A DNA stretch of 64,000 nucleotides from NCBI GenBank assembly GCA_017562135.1, contig QEYB01000766.1:1054001-1118000 (forward strand), read 5' to 3'. The position numbers and the translations under genes are program-made. Positions 12,496 through 23,900 of this stretch are shown piece by piece. The DNA comes from Dipylidium caninum (taxonomy: Eukaryota; Platyhelminthes; Cestoda; Cyclophyllidea; Dipylidiidae). The stretch's first letter is position 1. Every line of letters begins with the position of its first letter. The notes below the pieces were generated by a model that saw nothing but the letters and a program-made list of their open reading frames with translations, was not told the DNA's origin and made no database searches.

Positions 12496-12792
12496 CTACG
12501 CCGCCACCTCATCGACCTGGTCGATTTGCTCCCGCCAGGCAGCGTCTCTGCCCGAGTCCTCCGGCTCTGCATCTTGTAGTTCCACTTCTTCGTCATCAAC
12601 CTCTTCTGCAAGGTCCATCACTTCCTCATAATCGTCGCCACATCCAGTCATACCCACATTTTCGATTCCCGCACAGGGGCAGGCAGCGGACGTGTTTGAC
12701 GCGAAGCACTGGAGAGGAGGATGGGGTAGGTCCCTCGCGAAGACTTTTGATTGTAACCTAAATTGGCTGTCCACAATGGGCCTGACATCAGG
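12496..12792 (-). CDS. CTDSPL2: CTDSPL2-like last exon with acidic tail
   Basis: Starts [13 protein letters not shown], the end of the catalytic core, then continues into a Cys-containing stretch and a strongly acidic tail ([17 protein letters not shown]), stopping at TAG 12498-12496. Confidence 0.9.
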   Translation of the reverse strand, partial: PDVRPIVDSQFRLQSKVFARDLPHPPLQCFASNTSAACPCAGIENVGMTGCGDDYEEVMDLAEEVDDEEVELQDAEPEDSGRDAAWREQIDQVDEVAA

Positions 12793-15033
12793 CTAAAAAT
12801 TGGAAGTGAACTCGAAATGAAATTAAGACACGAAAGGCAATCAAGCAAACTAATACTGGAGAAGAGAATTTCCTAAACAAATAATTGAGACAAATGCAAC
12901 ATGAAATTTTCATGACTTATATAAATTTATAATTCAAAACATGCGAGAAGCATTTTGGCAGCTGACACGCGGCCAAGAAAAGGTCAAAACGATTTAAACT
13001 AACCATTTTTGCAAGACGCTCAAGAAAAGGAATTAATTTCATTAGTTCGTTATCCTCTTGATCCGTGAACCAACTTTCGATGGGTATCCCATTGCTCAGC
13101 TGAAAAATGAACAACAGCATTGTACGTTTGCTTGAGGGTCATTTTTAGGATTATAACTAATAATAAACGATCAAGTATGTGCAATTGAGAGGCTAACCTG
13201 GTAGCCAAAGGCCTGCGGAGAGTTGTCAATTATAACGGTTTTAGTCAAATCTCGTCCCAACACACGCAGATCTTTTACGTAGTTTCCATTTACAAAAATA
13301 CAATTCTCTCGGAATAACCGGTGTCTAGTGAAAGAACACAAGAGTCCGCCAAAATGAATAAACACTCCTTTCGTGGTTAACAAATATAACTCAACCATTT
13401 ACCTAATCCACTGTTTCTTGGGATCCAATAAGTTAACAAGCCGATCTGCGTAGACTTTGGTGCTCGCGGTAAAAAGCACAACTTCATAAAGTTCGGAGAC
13501 CCTCTCAAGGAAATGAAAGAGGTGTGGCCTTACGCGCACGTATACCTATGAGTAGCAACAAATGTTAAAAGTTAAGAAGTGTTGGAAGTTAATAAAAGTA
13601 AGCCACATACCATGTAGACAACACCCTGGAACACAACCTGAAAGACAAACTGAGCATCGACAAGCGGTTCGAGACTACAGTGCACTAATGTCTCATCCAG
13701 ATCGAGAACGAGACAGTGCTCCGGACAAGATCGTGTTCGCTTCGGTAGCGCCGGTGGATGGGCAAAAATTTCGTCCGACACCGGAGGGAGTGTCCGAATA
13801 AAAGCGAACCTAGGTAGCAGAGTCAAGGCCTCCATTTTTTTGTTTTGAAATCTTATCTGACTACACGAGTTCACATTCAAAGTGAGGTTTTTAAACCATG
13901 AGTACAGTCTTTCATTATTGTTCAAGCCATAAAAAAGCAGGTTTAAAACAAAGCGACAACATTTTTACACGTAAACCATCTGAGGTATAGAAAAAATTAT
14001 GTCTACATAGAGCCATTGCAAAAAACAATAGGCTTAAAAGCACGCACATGATTGCCAGGTTACGAAGTAAGAAACAGCCCCGAAACCAAATAAAACAATA
14101 TGTTATGGACACAAATTCACCAAGGTAATATACTTACGGGTCTACTTCACACAGTTCGTTGGCATCAGACTCATATTCTTCAGACGAGGATACACCAGGT
14201 GGATGGGTCTTCTCCATGCTCTCCACAGCCTCAGCCCGGGCGATACCCATGATTTCCAAAGAATCATCCTCCTCTACCACATCACCCTTGGTTTCACACC
14301 CGCTACTGTTGGTGGGAAGAAGAGAGGAGATAGACGAGGCAGTGGAGTTATCGGCGGAGGAGTCGTTGATCCAGGTGCTCTCGTCAGCAGGGCATGATGG
14401 CGAAAAACCTTGAACAGCTGGTTCAGTACCATTGGGGTGGACTGGGGATTGCCAGACCTGGGCAGCAGCATTCGCAGAGACACAGGTTATGAAAGGAGTG
14501 GAGGAGGATTCGGGTTGGAGAGAGGACTTGGGAGTTCTAGGAGCCTGCGGTTGGGATATACGGGGGAGTTTTCGACAACGGCGGCGGTATTTTCGACACT
14601 TCCGTGAAGGTAAATTTGAAGCTTGTGACTTGTGGCAGGATCGTGTGATCGAAACAACCTATAATGGATCATAATCGCCTGCGAAAAAGAGCTAAGAGAA
14701 ACAAAACACGCATAAATAATATCGAAATACCTTCATCTTTGTGCGAGAAAGTTCCCTCCGATTTAACTCAAACAGGTGAGTCTTACGGTCTAGAAGTAAG
14801 GAAAGGAATAACCACTAGAAGTTCAACGCAAAAATATGTTTCAAAATAATATTATACCGTGTGAGAAGGATTTAAGCCGAGATCTTCTAAAAACATCACT
14901 GTTCGAGGTCTGAGGAACAGGCAACTCATAGATTGGAGAAAACATCTGTCCAGAAAGCTTACGCCTGGTTCGGCGTGGTGACGAGCAGGCAACAATAGGT
15001 TTTCTTGATAAAACGGGAGACATTGAGAATGTA
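12496..15033 (-). CDS. CTDSPL2: CTDSPL2-like CTD small phosphatase, 3' seven exons
   Basis: A HAD-superfamily protein Ser/Thr phosphatase of the SCP/CTDSPL2 group, which acts on phosphoproteins such as RNA polymerase II CTD or SMADs. Exons, 5' to 3' on the minus strand: 15033-14858, 14621-14138, 13809-13611, 13545-13403, 13324-13198, 13099-13004 and 12792-12496. All phases agree, giving 506 residues from a split first codon to the stop. The catalytic loop is [12 protein letters not shown] (DxDxT) in exon 13809-13611; [11 protein letters not shown] and the acidic [12 protein letters not shown] loop follow, then [11 protein letters not shown], all hallmarks of CTDSPL2. Upstream exons code for a Ser/Pro-rich regulatory arm with an [11 protein letters not shown] patch resembling the FSPVFNFFSP patch of the vertebrate protein. 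Beyond PDVRP...FRL, where the vertebrate protein ends, this one runs on for about 85 residues of acidic tail. The start codon and first exon(s) were not found. Confidence 0.93.
13004..13099 (-). CDS. CTDSPL2: CTDSPL2-like 32-codon exon
   Basis: Encodes [19 protein letters not shown] and [11 protein letters not shown]; both ends are in phase 0. Confidence 0.95.
13198..13324 (-). CDS. CTDSPL2: CTDSPL2-like catalytic exon (IIDNSPQAF)
   Basis: Encodes [19 protein letters not shown], the [15 protein letters not shown]g-binding loop and AFGYQ. Confidence 0.95.
13403..13545 (-). CDS. CTDSPL2: CTDSPL2-like catalytic exon (FTAS)
   Basis: Encodes [16 protein letters not shown], then [13 protein letters not shown], then LDPKKQWI. 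It joins the next exon inside the Arg of RHRLFRE. Confidence 0.95.
13611..13809 (-). CDS. CTDSPL2: CTDSPL2-like catalytic exon (DxDxT)
   Basis: Encodes FAFIRTLPP...LPKRTRS and then [14 protein letters not shown] with the nucleophilic Asp and the acid/base Asp. It closes at FQGVVYM before a GTATGT donor. Confidence 0.95.
14138..14621 (-). CDS. CTDSPL2: CTDSPL2-like regulatory exon, Ser/Pro then acidic
   Basis: Donor GTAAGTA at 14137-14131 is strong. The acceptor at 14623-14622 is the one that restores phase with the preceding exon but has a weak pyrimidine tract. It encodes basic, then Ser/Thr/Pro-rich, then acidic sequence ending [11 protein letters not shown], matching the vertebrate region just before the catalytic domain. 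Confidence 0.8.
14858..15033 (-). CDS. CTDSPL2: CTDSPL2-like exon with FSP patch
   Basis: Begins after an AG at 15035-15034 in phase 2 and ends before GTATAA (14857) in phase 1. It encodes a basic/Ser-Pro segment including [19 protein letters not shown]. The exon before it is not identified. Confidence 0.75.
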
Positions 15034-16608
15034 CTAGAGGTCGCAAATGAAACAGCCCGTAAGAAAAATAACCATTGACAGTAAAAATATTCCAAAGCCT
15101 AGCTCGGCAACGCATAAGATATTAACGAAATAGGATCTGACTGCATGCTACGCGCGTAAATAGACTACGAGGCATGTGCGATGTAGTGGTCAAGAGAAAG
15201 GTACAAACAGAAATGATTGGGCGACATTAGAGCAAAATTTATTCAGAAGCCAACAGGGTTACCTGATACAAAAATGCGCAGTTATTGTCGGCTGTCTATT
15301 AATGTAGGATCAATTCGTAGAACACCGAGTTTGTAATCGTGGTGGGAAGACGAACTTGTAAAGTTTTTAGACTGACATTCCTGACAACAAAAATTTACAA
15401 GTAGAGGAATTAGAGTGCTTGCGGTGAAGGGACTCATGCCGTACTCTTACATTCTTTCAAAATTAAGAAAAAAACAAGCTTACGGAAAATATTCAGGCAT
15501 TGCGCTAATTATGTACACAGAACGAGTCAAACAAAACAAGCTCGGATAAATCATTCCCCTAAAGTGACACACGTAGATAACTCCAAATGTTAACCATATA
15601 ATAAAATGAAACGATATAAATTATAAATCAAGCATAGGCACAAAATTACCGCTGAGTTATGGCGATTATTAAATATTGCTTTGAATGATGTCTTAACAAT
15701 AATATTCAGTTTGCGCTAGTTGTGATTGTTAGCAACCATAATTATGTGATAGCACAAATATAAGTTCATTCAAATTTTTGGGTATGTTTCCCTTCGTCAG
15801 GTTAAACTCAGTATGTGTTTCGCGAACCTGTATGCAGTATTTCTGAAAATATTTAATATATGTTGTATTACGAAATCCGCTGTGATTGCACTTCCGTGTC
15901 AAAGACAATGCGATAGTGTAGCAAAAAGATTTGATTACTGAATACGATATGCAGATGCCCTTAAGTTTTCTTGACTTTCATATGATATAACCTTGTTCGT
16001 CAATTTTTTACTGTCTGGTGCTTTACCTCTGTATAATGATTATAGATTATTTAATGCAAATGATTTACAATAAGTAGAAGGGCTTCTGGCTTCCCAGAGT
16101 AATTTGTTGCAAACCATAAAATACTTGAGATTAATGTTCTTATGCATAAGATGATAATATCAACCTCAAAATGCTTATAATCTGTTAGTTCCTGAAACAG
16201 GGACTGTGAATAGTACACTTCCCTTTTAACATGCTGTTGTGGCATAGAACAATATCGTTCGCGGTCAAAATGATTGAACTCTACAAATGAATCTTACTGC
16301 AAGGAAATCCTCATTTATGGTTATCGTAAGGGAGACCGTCGTTTAGGTATATCATTATAAAAAAGATAACTTTACGCCATTCGATGCCACATGATCCCTG
16401 TAGGCGTATCATGTGTTAAGCGATGTGCTATTTGGTGTCACTTTGGAGTGGTTGCAAGGCATAAGGCTGCGTTCTCCATCAGTGATGATGGCAGGTGGTC
16501 GGACCGCATTTCACAGTTGCAACCCTTCACTAAGTATATTGTAACCCCACTGAAACCAAAGTATTTATGACAACGACTCTTACGATACGCCTAGAACGTG
16601 GAATTAGC
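15034..16608. other. AT-rich interval, no exon recognised
   Basis: Probably upstream intron or 5' flank of the phosphatase. No coding segment could be supported on either strand. Confidence 0.5.
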
Positions 16609-16611
16609 TCA

Positions 16612-17123
<512 letters not shown>

Positions 17124-17780
17124 TCACACATTTCTCGCTTACTTCAACGCTACTTCCACATGCAGCAATAGTCCAACGAGGTCACCTCATTGCACACAGG
17201 TTCTTTTCAGCCACCGACGCGTTCAGTTGTCGCGCTAGTGTGCACCCTAACAACCGGCGCATTCTCTACAACCGAATGACCTCCGACGACACACAGGACA
17301 GCAAAAGGTTGAGGCCTACGTGGTGGCAAAATATCACGAATGTTAACGGAAGCGAAGCATGCTCCATCCCCCTACTGATAGCATGAATCGTAAACAAATT
17401 GCACGCGCGAAATTCAGGGATCTTCTCATCATAAAACGTTGATACGTGGAATTTCGGAGTGATATTACACAAAATCAGGATGTCTGTGTCCTATCGCGAG
17501 TGACAATGCAAAAAAGCGCAAAGTCCGCCTTCATTAACGAATTAAAACTCTTGACGTGCGTAAGATTGTTTATCCACCATAAGCGCACGTCAACTGTTTT
17601 GCACCTATTTTTCAAACTTTGTGTAAAAATTTGGCACATTATTTTCGATTGATGCTGAACAGAGCTACTAAACGTATTTGAAACGTGCGGTTTATAAAAT
17701 ATGATTATGTCCTTGAGATTCGCAGTCCATTGGTCGGCGCATTTGAACACTTTAGCAGCCTTGTCGCATTTGTGGCATCG

Positions 17781-17960
17781 ATGGTTTTTGGTGCTGTGCC
17801 CCGCGTCGTGTTTAGCAGGATGAGGCGTGGTTGGCTTCAGGAAACTTCAGGGCAGTATATTGAGCAAAGCCCATTACCCACGGATGTTTTTCAGAAAAGC
17901 CTGCCTATTTTTACTTTACCGAAGCTGGATAATTCGCTTAATCGCTATCTGGCATCGCAG
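17781..17960 (+). CDS. CPT2: CPT2 exon 1, presequence and start of mature protein
   Basis: ATG 17781 opens MVFGAVPRVVFSRMRRGW, a plausible mitochondrial import signal; an in-frame ATG at 17820 is an alternative. Mature sequence starts near SLPIFTLPKLDNSLNRYLASQ. Confidence 0.8.
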
Positions 17961-20900
17961 GCATGTCCGCCAAATATTATGATTTATAGTTTAGGAAAGC
18001 CCTAAATAAGAGTGATACCTTCAAAAACATTTGTTCGGACACAAAGTACTTTCATAATGTGTCCGGTTTTAAGCTACATGAAAAGCTTTCTGATAGGCTT
18101 CAGTCGAATCCATATTCTTTGTGTAATATGAAACTTGATTATTACATGAAGGACCGGAGACAAATCGTTTTTAATCAAAATTCAGTTTATGTATTCAGAC
18201 GCTCCTCTCTTGGCGGCAGTTATAACGACGTACGTAACCCTGGTATTTACTGTAAGCTAATCCCTTGTAATTTACATACGAATGTCTGCAGAAATAATTT
18301 AGGATAGAACGAATTTTGATGTAACTTTCTTTATCCCTGTAAGAGCGCTAATTTTGATTCCAATTTTTGGTCGAGGTGTTTTTATTGACCGATATTTAAT
18401 AAGATCAAATAGACTTATAAGATATACTACCGAAAAAAAGTTGAAGTACCCAAATAAGATTCAAATTCACATATTCCACCCGGTTTTGTTATCTTTTATC
18501 GGATGTTGAAGTGGTGAACGGTCGTCTCTAAAAAAATTCTGAAACCGATTTCTGGCTTAAACAATATTGCGTACTCCACATCTGTTTCCCTTCCATTTTA
18601 GCCTGTTGTAAGAGCTACCAATCTGGTCTACAGTTCAATTCGTTTCTTAGAGTCTCTGCGTTGCAACAAACTGAGACCTGACATTCATCACACCAATCCA
18701 GTGATTATTAACTCCAAAAATTTTGACCTTTTTGTTGGTGTTCTACCCTCATGCTTAAACACATACGGAGCCAAGCTGCTCAAGGTATGTTTCTAACCTG
18801 ATTTTACCTTCCAAATATCAATGTTTTTCATACTATATTTTTTTCCTACAAATGATACACAAATGAAAGTTAGTTCCAACCGCTTAGTCCTCTCCTTTTG
18901 GATATGAGTCAATACAAACATATATTTCATTCAACTCGAATCCCGCATTTTGGTATGGACCGATTGGAAACCTTCCCTGGGACTCGCCACATTGTTGTCA
19001 TTAACCGAGGCGATTTTTATACCTTCGATGTTTTTGATGATCACGTAAGCGCCGACTGTTCCTTATTACCATTTGCTGGAAATACCCATTGTTATTATAG
19101 GGCTCTTGTCCACCCTTTCCCACATGCATGAGTCGAAGACATTCTTCAAAATAAGTGTCTTGCTTGTCTTTATTTGACATATGTTACACTGACTAAATGG
19201 AATGCTCTGTCTGCGTTGTGACTTCTTTATTTGTTACAATGGAATGCTTTAACTTAGCATTAATTCGGTCTTTCTTTCTTCTGTGCAACTAAACTTCCTA
19301 GTTATTTGAGCCTTCGTTCGTTGCAGTCTGTCATTTTGATGTTTCTCTAGGATCTTTGCTTTCGTCTTTTTCATCCGTAGCTCGTGTACGAAGCCACTCA
19401 GTGTGCAGGACTTTGAGTTAGGACCTGTTTGAATTATTCCTACTCATGGTATTTCAGTAACATTTTTATTTAAGGGAAAAATGACGTCACCGGAACAATT
19501 GTTTTCCAATTTGGAGTTCATAAGAAGGCGGCCACGACACAGCGCGGGAGGATCCAGCGTGGGCCTCCTTACAACCATGCGTAGAGACGATGCAACACTC
19601 GCCCGACAACGCCTTAGACACCTCGGTGGTGACAGGGAGGGTATCAACGCACAAAACCTTGCACTGATTGACAAGGCCCTCATGGTACTTGTAATGTGTG
19701 ACAGTGTCTCGGATAACCCCTCACAATTGGTAAGTACTAGAGGGATGCATTCTTTATTTTGAAACGACGTTACATGTTTGGGCTCCTTTTCTTTCCTTCG
19801 CTCGCGTATCTTAGGTCGCACTATTGGCAGTGCCAAATTTTGATCACCAACACTGGGCAGGTCCGATTTTAGGTCTGCTCTCGCCAGAGTGACACAATCC
19901 CATTCAAAGTTAAATGATTATGGTGGTGGTTTCTTAAAAGTATGTTGAGAGCGATGTTGTTAGTTCGGAAAACATCACGGTCATTACCGACGTCATATTT
20001 GCGGTGTTTCGATCGCATTATTCCCTCGTTCTAAATGGCTTACGTGTTTTCCTTATTGTTTTATGATACCTGATAAGTACGCCTTTTATGTGTGTGGTAT
20101 ATTTGAGCTCAGAAATATCCAGACAGTTGATGTCTATTTTCATCTGTAGCCCTGGTACTTTGTGTCATAAAATCCTTGCCTTGGTGAGGCGGATTTCCGG
20201 TCGAATAGAGTAGAATGGATTGGAAATACGCGTCCTTTATTGGTTGCTGAATGCGACTTTTAACCTCTTGATGTCCCACTTTTAACGGTCGCGTAGAGGA
20301 GAGGGAAAATCAAAATAACGTGGATTTTTGCTTGCCTTCATGGTGTGTTCTGCATTCTGCCATAACCTGCGAACCACTTTGCTTTTCTAGCGGAAGCTTG
20401 GACTTCGTCGACAGTACCAAATTAACCAGATACGATTCATAGGCTTTTGATAATCGTTTTACTGCTTAAAATCGACTATGTCTTTGATTTGTTGCAAAGA
20501 CTAATCTTTTTTTGTTTTAATTTTTGGAGCTGTTCTCTTCTCACAGTTAAAATGACATATTTAGGCTGGTGACGGCCTACTTGCCGTATGCGCAAGAACA
20601 TGGTGAGGCAAGCCAATGTGGAAGGAGTTTTTTTCATTATTATGAGGGCACAGAGGGGCTGCGAAGTCTCATTCACTGAGGCGACTCGGGTGGGATGCTC
20701 TGACGCTGGTGTTGGTGAGGCAGGCAACTGCTGAACTTAACGAGTGTACTACAATCGCTCAACGTATTCCCAAGTCCCTCAACAGCCTATCAAGCCTAAC
20801 GCAAAGTTCATTGCCCAAATAACATCGAGGGCTTCTACTTCGCGACTCGACTGCTTATCTGTTTTTCACCTGCCCTCATTACCTTCCCCACTTGACAGTT

Positions 20901-23900
20901 ACGAAAGTGCTCATGTGTTCTCCGACCTTGCCACCTTTTTCTACCAGTTATCGAAGCAATTGTTTAATGCATCATAAATATGGAAAACAGGCCGGGTGCT
21001 TTACGCGTTGCTCCCAACGGGGAAGACTAATTATCCGGTCCCCACTTGTGCCCTTTGCCAGTTTCTATTTAAGGTAAATGTTACTTACTTTCTGATACTG
21101 GCCCAAGTGGCTGGGGGGTGAGTCCGCTCTCCCAGCCATTTGCTGCTGCCTTGTCTAGCTGTGGAGCCTTAATGTGGCGTGTTCGGCTCGGCTCTTTACG
21201 GCTGGGGGACGAAGTCGTGCGGAGGGTATGGCAAAACTTCCTCACTAACCGCAGGCGATCAGTGCAGTTTCTGAGTTTTTCCTGTCGTCATGACCACGCC
21301 TATTTTGTCGGAACTGTAGGCGACTTTTTCAAGGTGGAGTTATCCTCTGCCACTTGGACTGAGCATTCAGTCAAACCAGGTGTGCCATTTTTTTGGAAAT
21401 TCACAAAGGAACGATTGGCACCATGACACCGGAGGTTAGAAGACCTCATGATTGGAAATGGAAACAAAGTGGGTATTTTCCTACAACAGCCACTTTTGTT
21501 CTTCCGATGATCTATTTTTCTTTTAAGTTTGAAATTCCCCGAAACGGTTCGGCCATTTGGAATCGGTGCTAGACTAACCAGAAGGCGTCCGAGGGTAGGA
21601 GGGGTTGGAAAAGATGGTTGGATGTGCTACGTTGAGCTTCCTTATTGGCGGTGTCCGCCGAGATGGGAGAAGCGGGACTCTTAGCACGCCAAATGGAATT
21701 GCAATGTACAATGTTAACTGACAACGGCACTGAAAAAGGATGTTCTGTCGTTCTTGAGAGCTGCTGCCTTCTCTTCCCCTCCCAGGCTTGTGAGGGCATT
21801 TTCCTTTGGAAAGCTCTCTGCTCAATTCCCCCTCTTCCTCTCCAATTCCTCCCCGCCCCCTCGCCTTTCACCAACCGATTGTAGACATGAGTTATTAAAA
21901 ATGTGCGTTAACAAGGAAAATGAACAGCGGAAGGTGGTGTGTGCGCGTGTTTGCCCACTTGGTCTTCACACGAAGTCCCCTCCATCGCGCCCTGACACGT
22001 TGGCCTTGTCGTATGACCTCGAACGTGATTTGCTGGTCCTGGGGGTGGCGATGGGGGAAGGAAGAAGAGCAGGGGGCATCGATCCCATCCTGGTGAAAGA
22101 AACTCATCATTTCCTTCCGTGGTTGAGGCTCCTTTAGCCTCAATCACTGTCTCCATGACATACGCCGTTCGCGGCTGTGTTGGCTGCGGCAGTCACTCGG
22201 CCTGTCGTCGAGCTGCTTTGGCCTCATCGCAAACAGCCGACGTAGCAATCCGCTGTAATAGGCAGACGGTCGCTTCTGGCGCTCGGAAAAAGAAGCCTTA
22301 GTTCGTACAAACGTAAGTTTTTCGCTCGTCTGCCTCCAGTGAAGGCTGACACCTGTGGTTTTTGGGTAGTTGCCTTGCGTTGCGTCAAGTATGGTTGGAA
22401 GAAAGTTCACTTCTCGAGTTGACTGTAGGGGTTGATGTCTTTTTTCCCCCCTGCAGACCTCCACAGCGTTGTCCGGTCCCGGTGGCTCTCGATGGTTTGA
22501 CAAGCCCTTCAGCCTCCTTGTCGATCGGAGGGGAGAAGCAACACTGAATTTCCAACACACGTTGGTGGACTCCTTCACTGCTCTTCGCTTCGCTGAGAGC
22601 ATTTTCCGGGACTCGGAAACCCGCTCCGCCGTTGGCCCCTGGCTTCTCGACTTCCCCCCAATGTAGGCGCTCAATGCCCCTTCACTTCCTCTTCTTCTTC
22701 TTCTTATTCCTTCATTGGCAACTTTGGAGAGACCAAAAATCCTGTGCGCATTTGCCCTAAACTTTTAAGTCCTCATGCCCAGGGTTTTATGCTCCCCTGC
22801 GTTTCGGGCTTCCCGCAGCTACGTTCGCTCCGCTGCTTTAAAAAGCACCCGCAACAGACTCCCCATCAACCCATGTTCGGTTCAATGCTACTTTCATTGA
22901 TTCGTGTCTCATCCGGTTTTTTCTCAGGTTTTTTTACCTACATACAAGTTGTGGCTGAGTTCTCCTCCCCCCCTCCCACTTGACACATGTCACTCCGGTG
23001 CGCCTATCGTCACCCGTCTGTCGTGCAGTTAGCGGGAGGTGAAGGACGCAGGAGTGGGCTGAGGCGTATGCGGTGGCAGCCTGACAGATTGCAAAATTTG
23101 CCCCATATTTTTTCCTCCTCTTTTTTCCTTCTCTCTGCCCCATGCCATCATCCCCACTTGGTAAACTTGTGCCCAGTGCGTGTGACACTCCAACCGCCTT
23201 TACCGATCCCGACGGCCAGTCACCGCAACAGGAGCGTCTTTCGGGTACAGAGCAAAGATTAAAGTGGTCGCCCCACTATTTGCGGCCGTTTTTTTGCGTT
23301 GAGGGGTTTATTTGGGCGCCAGTCTTTTGCCCATTGGCATGTCTGTTCTTCTTCCCCTGCGAACTGGCATGTCAACAGTCTTCTTCGCTCTCGAGCCTCG
23401 CCAATTGAAGGCCTAACTCGCCCTCGATTGTATTCCATGGCTGAACTAAGCGCCTCCTCCTGTCCGTTCCCGGAAACGCACTCTCTCGTGCTTGAATTCC
23501 CGACTTCGCGATATCCGGGGGCACCTGCTCCGTCCAAAGTCGCTCATATTGCATTTTTGTTGAAGTTGTGACTCCCACTCAACAACCCCCCTCTTGAGTG
23601 CCTTCCAATCCTTTCTTCTTACCTCTTTCTGGTAGCGTCGAGGAGGCAGATTAAAAACCCGCGCCTCTTTTTGTTCGAGGCAGTTGGAAAGTGTGTAACG
23701 CTAGCGTGAGACGAAGTCAACTCAAAATCTGGCTTTCCCTCTCCCGCTCTTTTGGCATTATTTGGCGAAAACAAGTTTCCACACCGCGTAGCCGACTTCT
23801 ACCACTTCGACGACTTCCTCATCGCCCCCCTCCCCCGCCCCTCTTCTGTGATAACTCCGAGTCGGTTTTTTTTTGTTTCGCGACCTCAAGAGATGAGGAG

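Noticed and set aside
17266..17472. Possible further SMC3 exon on the minus strand
   Set aside because: Its translation does not match any part of SMC3; no heptad pattern or motif.
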